Assembly (NCBI GenBank): GCA_900547105.1
Contig: URFL01000006.1
Location: 87,928 to 151,927 of the forward strand
Direction of reading: 5' to 3'
Source: an uncultured Oscillospiraceae bacterium
GTDB lineage: Bacteria > Bacillota > Clostridia > Oscillospirales > Acutalibacteraceae
DNA: 64,000 nt
Within the stretch, counting starts at the first letter, position 1. Each line of letters starts with the position of its first letter. A model generated the notes under the pieces. The model worked only from the letters and a program-made list of their open reading frames with translations. It did no database searches and had not been told where the DNA came from. Below are positions 1 through 10,601 of the stretch, in pieces. Position numbers and translations under genes: made by a program.

Positions 1-295
1 CAAAATGCTCCGGGCGGGTCAGCTCGCGCTCCACGCCGGGGGACATCACTTCCATGCAGTAGGCGTGGGAGATCGGGTCCGCTTCGTCCAAAATCGGGTT
101 GATGCGGCGGGACATCGCCACGCAATCGTCCATGGACACGCCCTCTTCGCGGTCGATGATAAACCGCAGATACCATGTCGCGCCCTCTTTGACGAACCGC
201 ACATCCCACAGAGTCAGCCCCAGCTCCGCCGCCACAGGCTCCGCCAACCGGCGGCACACCGCGACCGTTCCGCCGCCGTTCTTCTTGTCTGCCAT
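1..295 (-). CDS. rimP: Ribosome maturation factor RimP (N-terminal part, runs off left edge)
   Basis: RimP binds the 30S subunit and assists its late assembly in the cytoplasm. The minus-strand frame starts at ATG 295 (MADKKNGG) and stays open to the window edge, giving about 98 residues. Family-typical stretches are visible: LTLWDVRFVKEG, then YLRFIIDREEGVSMDDC, then ISRRINPILDEADPI-like and YCMEVMSPGVERELTRPEHF. The remaining half, probably followed by nusA and infB as in most Firmicutes (inference), lies outside the window. Identification is firm from the conserved SPGVER motif; only the truncation by the window is unusual. Confidence 0.93.
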   Translation of the reverse strand, partial: MADKKNGGGTVAVCRRLAEPVAAELGLTLWDVRFVKEGATWYLRFIIDREEGVSMDDCVAMSRRINPILDEADPISHAYCMEVMSPGVERELTRPEHF

Positions 296-510
296 ATGCT
301 CGTTAATTCCCCCTATCAAACATAAAAGAGCGGGTCGCCCCACTCCTTTACATACAATCACTATTCAACCGTACTTAGTGTACCACCCCTTGCCAAAAAA
401 TGCAAGCCATTTTTCAAAAAAGTGGCTTATACAGGCGGTTTTCACCGCGTTTTTTGCAAAAATCAAGGGGCAAACGGGCGGTTTGGGCGCTCCCGCCGTT
501 CAAAAAGCGC

Positions 511-544
511 AAAAATCCCGCCGGAGCATACACTCCGGCGGGAT
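511..544 (-). terminator. Rho-independent terminator of the Gld-type ABC operon
   Basis: A perfect 12-bp stem (515-526 with 533-544, six-base loop) is followed in the minus direction by TTTTT. It lies just after the stop of the DUF4340 gene. The rest of 296-551 holds no gene that I can see. Confidence 0.85.
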
Positions 545-551
545 CGCAGCA

Positions 552-2108
552 TCAATACACCAAAACATCTTTGCCGTTCAGATAGTTTGCCATCTGCTTG
601 GACACGGTTTCCACCGAACCGGCGGCCACCGCATACACATCGCCGTCCAGCATCACGCAGGTATAGCGGCTGCCGGAGGTTTTGTACAGCTTCGCCTCCA
701 CCGTTTTGTCGCGGCTGTCCAGCGGGTTGATCCGGATGATCATATCCGGCGTGCCGGTCGGCGTTTTATCCGCCGTCCCGATACGGGTCACCCCCATCAA
801 CACCTGATACAGCTGGCGGAAGTTGGCGGTATCGGTTTGTTTGCCGTCCACCTTCACGGTCAGCATATCGTCGTTGTCCTCCGCCTCGGCATCGTGGGTG
901 AGCGAGAAGGTGGTGGTTTTGCCGTTTTCGGTCACCACGATGGACTGCACCCCGGTGATGTCCTCCAAAAACAGCATGGTGCTGGCAACATCGTTGTAGG
1001 TGACCTCCACCCACGGAATGCTGTCCGCCGCCACCAGATAGATGACATTCAGATCGTCCACCATCACATAATACTGGCCGTCGTCGGATTTTTTGCCGAC
1101 GGTGACGGTGTGGCTTTCCACATTATAATACTTGGTTTTTTGCTCGTCGGTAGCCGACGTGGTGGTGCCCGGCGAAGTGGTGCCGGTGGTGGATGTGGTT
1201 TCCACCGTCTTGACCGCCGTGTGCATCTTCGCCACCGAATAGGGTTTATCAAACCCGCATTCGCTCTTCTGCTTTTTGGTGGGATAGGCGATATACGCCG
1301 TTTCCGCCGTCAGCGAATAGGCGCTGTCGAACGCCGCTTTGGCGTTTTCGTCGTTCGCGCCGCGATAATACGGCGTTTCCACCAGATAGGTGTACAGCGA
1401 CACGGTATCGCTGTCGTCGCTGTTGGTGAGCCGCACAGTCAGCGGCTGGTTGCCGCGCACGCTGCCGGTCAGCACCACATCCCGCATCACCACCGAGCCG
1501 TTTTCGTCGTCATCCTTGACGGCGGGCGCGGAGATCAGCGAAATGCCGATATACGCGGTGGATTTTTGCAGCACCGTATTGGCAAAGCTCTTCTCCACCA
1601 GATACACATCGGTGGTGCCGGTCGGGCGGAAATACGCCTCGTCCGACACGCCGGACATATCCCCCAGCTCAAACGCATAGGTGGATTTGTCGGCATAGGT
1701 CACCGTGACGGTGGCCTGCGGTTTATCCAAGCCGTATTCCTTCGCTTCCCGCGGGGAATCCAGCTTGCGGTTGGCGGAAATGGTCGCCAGCGCGTCGGTC
1801 AGCGTGCTCACCTGGTCGGAGTTGATCGGCAGATCGGCATACGCCTCCACCGCCAGTGCCCCGTCCTTGTTGTCCGCCAGCACAAAGCTTTCGGACGCGG
1901 TGGTCACTTCCACCCGCGTCACGGGCTTTTCAATTTCCTTGCCTTTTTTGTCCTTGCTCTTATCCACCAGTGTCAGAGTGGTGGACTCGCTGGAATCGGC
2001 ATCGCTGTCGGCGGGCGCATCGGTCAGCAGCAACACCGCCGCCAAACCGCCGCCCAGCACCAACACCGCTGCCAGCGCAATGATAATGGTGCGTACCCGT
2101 TTACTCAT
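552..2108 (-). CDS. DUF4340 domain membrane-anchored protein, last gene of a Gld-type ABC operon
   Basis: 518 residues. One N-terminal transmembrane segment (about residues 6-27), then a large extracytoplasmic region rich in Thr, Ser and Asp that matches DUF4340 proteins, usually found beside GldG/GldF-like ABC components. Start chosen at ATG 2108, which overlaps the GldG stop by ATGA and has GGAGGAG upstream; a longer frame to 2192 lies inside the upstream gene. The role is unknown; the family is assumed to be an accessory of the GldFG-type transporter. A Thr/Ser-rich stretch (about residues 300-330) looks like a linker between two repeats of the domain. Ends at a strong terminator. Confidence 0.85.
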   Translation of the reverse strand: MSKRVRTIIIALAAVLVLGGGLAAVLLLTDAPADSDADSSESTTLTLVDKSKDKKGKEIEKPVTRVEVTTASESFVLADNKDGALAVEAYADLPINSDQVSTLTDALATISANRKLDSPREAKEYGLDKPQATVTVTYADKSTYAFELGDMSGVSDEAYFRPTGTTDVYLVEKSFANTVLQKSTAYIGISLISAPAVKDDDENGSVVMRDVVLTGSVRGNQPLTVRLTNSDDSDTVSLYTYLVETPYYRGANDENAKAAFDSAYSLTAETAYIAYPTKKQKSECGFDKPYSVAKMHTAVKTVETTSTTGTTSPGTTTSATDEQKTKYYNVESHTVTVGKKSDDGQYYVMVDDLNVIYLVAADSIPWVEVTYNDVASTMLFLEDITGVQSIVVTENGKTTTFSLTHDAEAEDNDDMLTVKVDGKQTDTANFRQLYQVLMGVTRIGTADKTPTGTPDMIIRINPLDSRDKTVEAKLYKTSGSRYTCVMLDGDVYAVAAGSVETVSKQMANYLNGKDVLVY

Positions 2109-3832
2109 AGATGTCTCCTCCGCAGGAATACCACCAGGCTCACTACCAGCAGAACCAGCGGCAGCACCACCGCAAGGATCAACCCAAGCCAAAATGCCGT
2201 ACCTTCCGTGAACTGCGTTTGGGTTTGGGTCAGGTCTTTGCCGGACACAGTCACGCTGTCTTCCACATTGTTGATATAGTTCATGATGCCCAGCACGACC
2301 GATTCGTTATCCGCGCCGTCGGCGGTCACAAAGTTCACCTGCTGGCTGCCGTAGATGGTGGAGAACGCGCCGGAGATCATGCCCTGGCTGCACACCACCA
2401 CATTGGTTTCCACCTGCTCCGACTCTTCGCCGCTGTTGTCATAGGTCCATTTGACCGCCATGCCCATGCCCGCGACCGGATATTCGTCCGCCGCGGTGGT
2501 TTTGGCGTTTTCGCCCGCCGTCATGGATTTCAGCTGGCAGCTTTCCGGATAGGTCACCAGCGGCACATTAAACAGCGTTTTGGTGTTGTCGGTGCCGGCT
2601 TTCAGCTTGATCTGGCGGGGATAGCCGCTGTAAACGGCGGCGCTTTTGGCGGAATCCTGCACCGGGCTTTCCGGCAGGTCGCCGTAGATGATGTTGCCGT
2701 CAAAGCCCATCAGGCTGCGGCTGTCATCGGTTTCCACCACCAGATTGTCGGTGATCTCGATCTGGTAGCCGTCGTCCAAAAACTCGACCAGATTCGGGCA
2801 GTCCTTGGTGGTGACCAGATTGCCCATCACCACCATCAGGTTGCGACCCAGCTTACCATTGTTGGTCAGCCAGTCGCGCAAACGGGTGATCTCCGCCGCG
2901 CTCAAATCCTTGGCGGGCGCCGCGATGATCGCGGTGGTCGCTTTGTCGCTCGTTTTCTGGTTGCTCGCCAGATTGACCTGCTCCACCGCGTAGCCGTTCA
3001 GCTCGTACAGATCGGTCAGCGCCGTCACGGTGGCTTCGTCCTCGTCGTGACCGGTCAGCAGCATCACCTGCATCTCCTCGTCACCGGACACCGCTTTCAC
3101 GCCGGACGCGGTCGCCATCTCCACCTGCGAGGTGAAACTGGTCAGGCTGCCGGTGTAGGAATCGCTTTCATAGGTATAAAAATCCTGCCGGATATCTTTC
3201 AGCCGATAGCGCTCGTTGTCGCCTTCACCGGAGCGGAACAGCACGCTCCACTCCTGCACCGAACCGTACTTTTTATACTGGTTCTGCAAGGTGGGGTCGG
3301 CGGTCAGATCCACATATTTCACCGTCACCTTGCCGTCCGACAGACGCTCATACTGGTTCCAGGTTTCGTAGATCTGTTTGAACACCGTGTTCATCTGGGT
3401 CAGACCGGTGTTGGGGTTGCGCGCGGTATCTTCGCTGAAGAAGCCGATGATCTCGACCTGTTTGTCCACCGATTGGATCATATCGCGGGTTTCCTGCGAA
3501 ATGGTGAACCGGTCGTCCGAGGTCATATCCACGCTCAGCGGGAACCGGTCAAACAGCACATTGGCGAAAATGTTGAGCACCACCGTGCCCACGATCACCA
3601 ACACCGTGACCAGCACCGCCAACCCGCCGTAGCGCAAACGGCGATGCTGATTTTTCTTTTTGGGTTTTGCGGCGTCTACCGCGTCGCTGGCGGGCATCTC
3701 CTCCGCCGGGGCGGTTTCCGCAGCGGGAGCCGTTTCCGGAGCCGCCGTTTCGGTGGTTTCCGTCTCCGCGGCGGGCGCCGCGGTTTCGTCGGCCGGCTGT
3801 TCCGGCACGAACTTTTCGTCAAACTCGTTCAC
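2105..3832 (-). CDS. GldG-like ABC transporter auxiliary protein
   Basis: 575 residues, GTG start at 3832 with GGGAGG upstream. Residues 1-58 are an acidic, Ala/Glu/Pro-rich cytoplasmic tail, followed by a basic KPKKK patch, one membrane helix (about 69-92), a long outer domain opening with SVDMTSDDRFTISQETRDM (the hallmark of GldG/DUF7088 proteins) and a C-terminal membrane helix (about 547-570) ending in RRRH. In Bacteroidetes GldG works with GldA and GldF in gliding or secretion; in Firmicutes the substrate is unknown. Translationally coupled to the DUF4340 gene through a 4-base overlap, and 16 bases after the permease. Confidence 0.88.
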   Translation of the reverse strand: MNEFDEKFVPEQPADETAAPAAETETTETAAPETAPAAETAPAEEMPASDAVDAAKPKKKNQHRRLRYGGLAVLVTVLVIVGTVVLNIFANVLFDRFPLSVDMTSDDRFTISQETRDMIQSVDKQVEIIGFFSEDTARNPNTGLTQMNTVFKQIYETWNQYERLSDGKVTVKYVDLTADPTLQNQYKKYGSVQEWSVLFRSGEGDNERYRLKDIRQDFYTYESDSYTGSLTSFTSQVEMATASGVKAVSGDEEMQVMLLTGHDEDEATVTALTDLYELNGYAVEQVNLASNQKTSDKATTAIIAAPAKDLSAAEITRLRDWLTNNGKLGRNLMVVMGNLVTTKDCPNLVEFLDDGYQIEITDNLVVETDDSRSLMGFDGNIIYGDLPESPVQDSAKSAAVYSGYPRQIKLKAGTDNTKTLFNVPLVTYPESCQLKSMTAGENAKTTAADEYPVAGMGMAVKWTYDNSGEESEQVETNVVVCSQGMISGAFSTIYGSQQVNFVTADGADNESVVLGIMNYINNVEDSVTVSGKDLTQTQTQFTEGTAFWLGLILAVVLPLVLLVVSLVVFLRRRHL

Positions 3833-3848
3833 TTTGCAAACCTCCCTC

Positions 3849-4559
3849 TCAGCTCCATCTCTTACGATCCAGCACCCGCACCGTCAAAAACAGGAACAGC
3901 GCCTGGATGCTGAGAAAGAAGACGACATCGTTATAGTTGATGAGTCCCAGCGTAAAGTGGTTATACCGGGACGAAATGGACAAAAAGTCGATGATGGTTT
4001 TGACCACCGTGTTGTCCGAAAAGATGGTGGACAGGCTGTCCATCATCACCAGCACAAAGGACACGCCAAAGGTGCCCAGCGCGGAGATGAACATACTCTC
4101 GGTCAGGCTGGAGATCAGCAAGCCGATGGCGATCACCGCGCCGCCCATCATCAGCAGCCCCAGGTAGTTGCCGATCACCACCATCCAGTCAGGAGTGACC
4201 TGGAACGCGATGATGACTGCAAACACAAAGGTGATGGCAATGCCCAGCGCATACAGCAGCAGCGCCGCCAAAAACTTGCCCATCACAATACCGGTCAAAC
4301 TGACCGGCGCAGTGAGCAGCGCCTGGTCGGTTTTTTGCCGCTTTTCATCGCTGAACAGCCGCATGGTCAAAATCGGCAACACCGCCAGCAGCACAATGCT
4401 GAACAGGCTGCTGTACACGCTGGTCAGATCGGCGCTGTTCGCCGTCAGATTGCCCGCGTAGAAGAACCATCCCGCAAAAAAGAACAGGATCGCCAACACA
4501 AAATACCCGATCGGCGAAGTGAAATACGCCTTGAATTCCCGTTTGAATATCGCCGCCAT
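3849..4559 (-). CDS. ABC-2 type permease (GldF-like)
   Basis: 236 residues with about six hydrophobic segments (around 15-35, 50-70, 95-125, 130-150, 160-180, 205-230), ABC-2 membrane subunit layout. Opens with FKREFKAYFTSPIGY, the signature N-terminus of GldF-like permeases, and carries the SDEKRQKTDQALLTAPVS loop that contacts the ATPase. It would form the channel with the ATPase encoded three bases upstream. Substrate cannot be told from sequence. Confidence 0.9.
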   Translation of the reverse strand: MAAIFKREFKAYFTSPIGYFVLAILFFFAGWFFYAGNLTANSADLTSVYSSLFSIVLLAVLPILTMRLFSDEKRQKTDQALLTAPVSLTGIVMGKFLAALLLYALGIAITFVFAVIIAFQVTPDWMVVIGNYLGLLMMGGAVIAIGLLISSLTESMFISALGTFGVSFVLVMMDSLSTIFSDNTVVKTIIDFLSISSRYNHFTLGLINYNDVVFFLSIQALFLFLTVRVLDRKRWS

Positions 4560-4562
4560 GAT

Positions 4563-5519
4563 TTACTTCGCCTCCTTTGCATCCGCGTGGTCGCCGCCGG
4601 TGAGGGTGATAAAGATCTCTTCCAGCGTTTTCTGCATCGACCGCATTCCCAGCAGCACCCAACCGCGCTCGGCGACCCGCTGGAAAATATCGCGGCGCAC
4701 ATCGCAGCCCGCTTCCGGGATCACCGCAAAATCGTAAGCGCCCGGCTCTTTTTCGCCCAGCGCGTTGACATGGCGCACCCCCGGCACACGGGACAGCATC
4801 GCCTGCACATCCTTGGCAGGGCCCACCACCCGCAGCAGCATCCGGTTGTCGCGCGAGAACTGCTCGGACAACGCGGCAGCGGTGTTGTCCGCCACCAGCT
4901 TGCCGCCATTGATGATAATCACCCGGTCGCACACCGCCTCGATCTCGGACAGAATGTGCGAGGAGAGGATCACGGTGTGGTGCTTGCCGAGGCTTTTGAT
5001 CAGCGAGCGAATTTCAATGATCTGGGACGGGTCCAGACCCACCGTCGGCTCGTCCAGAATCAGCACCGGCGGGTTGCCGATCAGCGCCTGCGCAAACCCG
5101 ACCCGCTGGCGATACCCTTTGGACAGGTTTTTGATCAGCCGCCCATACACATTGTCGATCTTCATCAGCCGGCAGATCTCCGCAATATGCTTGGTGCGGG
5201 GCAGCGCGCACTTTTTCAGATCGTACATAAAATTCAGGTATTCCCGCACCGTCATATCCATGTACAACGGGGGCTGCTCCGGCAGATAGCCGATCTCGGA
5301 CTTCGCCTTGTTGGGGTCCTCCAGCACATCGTGACCGTTCACGCGCACCACGCCGTCGGATGCCGACAGATAGCCGGTCAAAATATTCATGGTGGTGGAC
5401 TTACCGGCGCCGTTCGGCCCCAAAAAGCCCAAAATCTCACCGTCGTTTACCTGAAAGCTGATATCCTGCAGCGCCACATGGCTGCCGTACCGCTTGGTCA
5501 GGTGTTGTACTTCGATCAT
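4563..5519 (-). CDS. ABC transporter ATP-binding protein (GldA-like)
   Basis: 318 residues. Walker A GPNGAGKST at 34-42, signature LSKGYRQR near 132-139 (the LSKGYRQR form is typical of the ABC-2/GldA branch rather than LSGGQ), Walker B LILDEP at 153-158, followed by a switch histidine (SSHILSEIE). The 90-residue C-terminal extension is usual for this branch. First gene of a four-gene operon (5519 to 552) with a GGAGGG ribosome site. The upstream 114 bases are AT-rich and contain TTTACA and TACAAT elements, but with a poor 20-base spacing, so I do not call a promoter. Confidence 0.92.
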   Translation of the reverse strand: MIEVQHLTKRYGSHVALQDISFQVNDGEILGFLGPNGAGKSTTMNILTGYLSASDGVVRVNGHDVLEDPNKAKSEIGYLPEQPPLYMDMTVREYLNFMYDLKKCALPRTKHIAEICRLMKIDNVYGRLIKNLSKGYRQRVGFAQALIGNPPVLILDEPTVGLDPSQIIEIRSLIKSLGKHHTVILSSHILSEIEAVCDRVIIINGGKLVADNTAAALSEQFSRDNRMLLRVVGPAKDVQAMLSRVPGVRHVNALGEKEPGAYDFAVIPEAGCDVRRDIFQRVAERGWVLLGMRSMQKTLEEIFITLTGGDHADAKEAK

Positions 5520-5633
5520 GGTTGGGAAATCCCTCCTATATTGAAAATAAACTCTCGCTGTTTATTGTACAAAACTTATCAAACAAATTTGTAAACAGTC
5601 TTTGAAGGTTATGTAACGGAACCGCCGGGCGAA

Positions 5634-7415
<1,782 letters not shown>

Positions 7416-7426
7416 GATGATCTCTC

Positions 7427-8761
7427 CTATTCCTGAATCCCGTTCAGCAGCTCTTCGCCGAACAGGTCGCTCATATCCTGCAGCTGCCGATCCAGCGACC
7501 GGTTGTACAGCGTGGTATACAGGCTGTCATCCAGCGCAATGTCGGCGGTTTCGCCGGTTTCCATATCCTTGATCTTCGCCATACCGGTGGCAAGCTCGTT
7601 GTCGCCCACCACAATGGTCTGGCGCGCGCCAATCTTGTCGGCATATTTCATCTGCGCTTTCAGCCCGCGCCCCACGGTATCGCATTCGGCGGCAACGCCG
7701 CCCTCCCGCAGATGGGACACCATCGCAAAGCAGCGTCTGGCGGCTTCGTCACCCATCGAGGCGAAATACACCTCACAGCGCGGCGGGGTCGGGAAGGTCG
7801 CGCCCTTGGCTTCCATCACCATCAGCAGCCGTTCCAGCCCCATGCCGAAGCCCAGCGACGGCAGATGCGTGCCGCCCAGCTCGTCGATCAGTCCGTCGTA
7901 CCGGCCGCCGCCGCAGACTACCGCCTGCGCGCCCAGCGCGTCCGACACAAACTCGAACACCGTGCGGGTGTAATAATCCAGTCCGCGCACAATGTGCGGG
8001 TCGATCTCATATTCGATCTCGGCGGCATCCAGACAGCCCTTCACCGCTTCAAAGTGGGCGGCGCAATCGTCGCACAGATAATCCAGCATCACCGGCGCAT
8101 CCGCCGCAATGGCGGAGCAGATCGGCGATTTGCAGTCAAGGATCCGCATCGGGTTGCGGTCCAACCGCCCCTGGCAGGTTTCGCACAGCTCGCCGCGGCG
8201 GGCTTCAAAATACGCTTTCAGCGCTTCGTGGTATTTCGCGCGGCAGGTGGGGCAGCCGATGGAGTTGATGTGCAGCGACACGCCCTCCACTTCCAGCGAT
8301 TGCAGCACCGTGCGCGCCAGCGCGATCACCTCGGCATCCGCCGTGGGTGCCGCCGCGCCGAAACATTCCACACCAAACTGGTGGAATTCGCGCAGCCGCC
8401 CCGCCTGCGGTTTTTCGTAGCGATAGCAGGAGGTGATATACGCCACCTTGACCGGCAGCGCGCCGTTGTGCAGCCCGTGCTCCAGCAGAGCACGCGCCAT
8501 ACCGGCGGTGCCTTCCGGGCGCAGGGTGATGGAACGCCCGCCCTTGTCGTCAAAGGTGTACATCTCTTTTTGCACCACATCGGTGGTCTCGCCCACCGAC
8601 CGGTGGAACAGCTCGGTGTGTTCAAACACCGGCGTGCGCATTTCGCGATAGCCAAAATCGCGCGCCACCGCCAGCGCGGTCTGTTCCGCGTGCTGCCATT
8701 TGTAGCTGTCGGCGGGCAGCACATCCTGCGTGCCGCGAATGGCTTTGGTAATAAGCGCCAT
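7427..8761 (-). CDS. hisS: Histidine--tRNA ligase
   Basis: 444 residues. Class II core with the opening IRGTQDVLP, motif 2 RYEKPQAGRLREFHQFG, the HisRS-specific LDYYTRTVFE and CGGGRYDGLI, and a C-terminal anticodon domain. The Cys-rich insertion (SIGCPTC, CETCQ, LDCK, CDDC, around residues 175-245) is typical of clostridial HisRS and may bind metal. Upstream I looked for a T-box leader and saw none; instead the mgsA terminator occupies the gap, so hisS-aspS probably has its own weak promoter that I could not place. Confidence 0.97.
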   Translation of the reverse strand: MALITKAIRGTQDVLPADSYKWQHAEQTALAVARDFGYREMRTPVFEHTELFHRSVGETTDVVQKEMYTFDDKGGRSITLRPEGTAGMARALLEHGLHNGALPVKVAYITSCYRYEKPQAGRLREFHQFGVECFGAAAPTADAEVIALARTVLQSLEVEGVSLHINSIGCPTCRAKYHEALKAYFEARRGELCETCQGRLDRNPMRILDCKSPICSAIAADAPVMLDYLCDDCAAHFEAVKGCLDAAEIEYEIDPHIVRGLDYYTRTVFEFVSDALGAQAVVCGGGRYDGLIDELGGTHLPSLGFGMGLERLLMVMEAKGATFPTPPRCEVYFASMGDEAARRCFAMVSHLREGGVAAECDTVGRGLKAQMKYADKIGARQTIVVGDNELATGMAKIKDMETGETADIALDDSLYTTLYNRSLDRQLQDMSDLFGEELLNGIQE

Positions 8762-8806
8762 GAATCATCGATCCTTTCTAAAGGGAAAATAAAGCGTGGA
8801 TAAAAA

Positions 8807-8856
8807 CAGGAAAAGGCAGACGCAACTTACCTCCGGGGAGGCATGCCGCGTCCGCC
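8807..8856 (-). terminator. Terminator after mgsA
   Basis: Nine-bp outer stem (8848-8856 with 8815-8823, one G-U pair) enclosing a small CCTCC/GGAGG hairpin, followed on the minus strand by TTTTCCTGTTTTT. It separates mgsA from hisS. Confidence 0.65.
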
Positions 8857-8905
8857 CGTAACAATATGCGTGCGCAAAAATGGGTCGGCATACTGCGCGG
8901 CGGAG

Positions 8906-9310
8906 TTAATGACCGTCGTTGACAATATTGCGCCAATCCAGATCGCCGCGTTCCAGTCCGTGAATCAGCACCTCGGCGGTAGCGATGTTGGTCGCCACCG
9001 GGATGTTCCGCATATCGCACAGGCGGAACATATCGTTTTCCTTGGGTTCGTGGGATTTCACCGTCAACGGATCGCGGAAAAACAAAAGCAGGTCAATTTC
9101 GTCACAGGCGATACGCGCCGAGATCTGCTGGTCGCCGCCCTGCGAGCCGCTGAGGTATCGCATGATCTTCAGTCCCGTCGCTTCGGCCACCATTTTGCCC
9201 GTCGTGCCGGTAGCGCAAATATTGTGGCGGCTGAGGATCCCGCAATAAGCAATGCAAAATTGTACCATGAGTTCTTTTTTGGCATCGTGGGCAATCAGAG
9301 CAATGTTCAT
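8906..9310 (-). CDS. mgsA: Methylglyoxal synthase
   Basis: 134 residues. Converts dihydroxyacetone phosphate to methylglyoxal and phosphate, a bypass that relieves sugar-phosphate build-up. Conserved features: [10 protein letters not shown] at the N-terminus, the phosphate-binding ATGTTGKM, the active-site [10 protein letters not shown] and LLFFRDPL, and the C-terminal NIATAE. Start taken at ATG 9310, nine bases after GGAG; an ATG three codons earlier sits on top of the ribosome site. Transcribed from its own promoter with a perfect -10. Confidence 0.95.
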   Translation of the reverse strand: MNIALIAHDAKKELMVQFCIAYCGILSRHNICATGTTGKMVAEATGLKIMRYLSGSQGGDQQISARIACDEIDLLLFFRDPLTVKSHEPKENDMFRLCDMRNIPVATNIATAEVLIHGLERGDLDWRNIVNDGH

Positions 9311-9396
9311 GGGTCGCATCTCCTTGTCTAAAATAATCTATCGGGGGCATCCGCCGCCCACCGCTTTGGGCGTACGGATACCATACTCATTGTAAT

Positions 9397-9425
9397 ATTA
9401 TAGTCGGTCTTTTGCAAAAAGTAAA
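9397..9425 (-). promoter_or_regulatory. Sigma-A promoter for mgsA
   Basis: On the minus strand TTTACT (9420-9425), a 17-base spacer, then a perfect TATAAT (9397-9402). Confidence 0.75.
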
Positions 9426-9469
9426 CGGGTTTTGCGCAAAAAGTTTGTAGAAATGCCGAAACATTTGTC

Positions 9470-10039
9470 CTATTCGTCCATTTCGGGGAATTTCTTCAAA
9501 AAATTCCACAAACTCGCGGCCGGCAACCCCATCACCGCATAAAAATCGCCGCGAATCTCTTCGACAAACCGCAGCCCCGCTCCCTGAATGCCGTAAGCGC
9601 CCGCTTTGTCCATCGGCTCGCCGGTGGCGATATACGCCGTGATGTCCGCCGCTGTCATCGGCGCAAACCGCACCTCGGTGCAGGCGGCAAAGCCGTCGCT
9701 GCCGGAGGGGGCACACACCCACACCCCGGTGATCACCCGATGCCACCGCCCTTGCAGGCAGTTCAGCATCGCGGCGGCGTGCTGCTCGTCGCGCGGCTTG
9801 CCAAGCGCTTTGCCGTCCACCGTCACGGTGGTATCCGCCCCCAGCACCAACCGGTCGGGATGCGCCGCCGCGACCTCCGCCGCCTTGGCGCGCGCCACCT
9901 GCACCACCGCCTGTTCCATTGGCAGCGCCGGGTCCAGCGCTTCTTCTCTTTTGGCGGGGATCACCTCATAGTCCAGCCCCAGCCGGTCGCAGATCTCCCG
10001 CCGGCGGGGAGAGGCGGACGCGAGAATGATGCGTGCCAT
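9470..10039 (-). CDS. maf: Maf family nucleoside triphosphate pyrophosphatase
   Basis: 189 residues. Maf proteins hydrolyse non-canonical or dTTP/UTP-type nucleotides to the monophosphate and affect septation. Conserved ILASASPRR at the N-terminus, the ADTTV catalytic segment (residues about 69-73), GKPRDEQHA and the late GEPMDKAGAYGIQG. Start at ATG 10039 forms TGATG with the dut stop, so translation is coupled; a GTG one codon earlier is possible. Housecleaning pair with dut. Confidence 0.95.
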   Translation of the reverse strand: MARIILASASPRRREICDRLGLDYEVIPAKREEALDPALPMEQAVVQVARAKAAEVAAAHPDRLVLGADTTVTVDGKALGKPRDEQHAAAMLNCLQGRWHRVITGVWVCAPSGSDGFAACTEVRFAPMTAADITAYIATGEPMDKAGAYGIQGAGLRFVEEIRGDFYAVMGLPAASLWNFLKKFPEMDE

Positions 10040-10479
10040 CACACCGCCCCCGTTGAACCGAATCCGCCCGCGCCCCGCGCGGTAGCGTCCAGCGCATCCA
10101 CTTCGCGAATTTCCGGCAGCAGCACTGGCATCACCGCCAGCTGCGCGATCCGCTCGCCGGGCTGGATGGTGACAGGCTCGGCGCCCAGATGCACCAGCCC
10201 CACCTTGATCTCGCCGGTATAATCGCTGTCGATGACCCCCACGCCATTGGACAGCGCCAGCCCTTTTTTTACCGCCAGCCCGCTGCGGGCAAACACCAGC
10301 CCCACCGTTTCGGGCGAGGGCAGTCCGATCGCGATACCGGTGCGCACCAACGCCCGCTCGCCCGGAGCCAGCGTCAGCGGCTCATCCAGCAGTACGTGCA
10401 AATCCATTCCCGCGCTACCCGGGGTCGCGCGCACCGGCAGCTTGGCGCGTTCATCCAGCTTTTGTATCTTCAATTCCAT
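10039..10479 (-). CDS. dut: Deoxyuridine 5'-triphosphate nucleotidohydrolase (dUTPase)
   Basis: 146 residues. Splits dUTP to dUMP and pyrophosphate, keeping uracil out of DNA. All five trimeric dUTPase motifs are present in order: AGMDLHV, ARSGLAVKKG, NGVGVIDSDYTGEI, GERIAQLAVMPV and the C-terminal RGAGGFGSTG that closes over the active site. AAGGAG lies upstream of ATG 10479. Heads a dut-maf unit driven by the promoter at 10535-10563. Confidence 0.97.
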   Translation of the reverse strand: MELKIQKLDERAKLPVRATPGSAGMDLHVLLDEPLTLAPGERALVRTGIAIGLPSPETVGLVFARSGLAVKKGLALSNGVGVIDSDYTGEIKVGLVHLGAEPVTIQPGERIAQLAVMPVLLPEIREVDALDATARGAGGFGSTGAV

Positions 10480-10534
10480 AACGGTCGCTCCTTCTTATCT
10501 GTCCGCGCCGGGCGCGGTGTCACCTATGGCATCC

Positions 10535-10563
10535 AGTATAGCATACCCCCGCGTATTTCGCAA
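10535..10563 (-). promoter_or_regulatory. Sigma-A promoter for dut-maf
   Basis: Minus strand TTGCGA (10558-10563), 17 bases, TATACT (10535-10540). The same TTGCGA element recurs before the lipoprotein gene at 51550. Confidence 0.7.
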
Positions 10564-10579
10564 ATAAGCGGACATACTA
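10551..10579 (+). promoter_or_regulatory. Candidate sigma-G (forespore) promoter
   Basis: Plus strand GCGTA (10551-10555), 17 bases, CATACTA (10573-10579), close to the sigma-G consensus GHATR / CATnnTA of Bacillus (family knowledge). It precedes the Rieske oxidoreductase-spoVAC-spoVAD run and overlaps the back-to-back dut promoter; I found no sigma-A promoter in this direction. Confidence 0.5.
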
Positions 10580-10601
10580 GCCGCAAAAGGAGGCGATCCT
10601 C

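Noticed and set aside
99..2279. Very long plus-strand open frame opposite the DUF4340 gene
   Set aside because: His/Arg/Gly-rich composition with no family motif and no ribosome site; it is the antisense shadow of a GC-rich gene. The same applies to 2111-3913, 3660-5594, 15362-17653 and 17650-20205.
8762..8905. T-box riboswitch ahead of hisS-aspS
   Set aside because: No T-box core sequence or anti-terminator; the only structure is the mgsA terminator.
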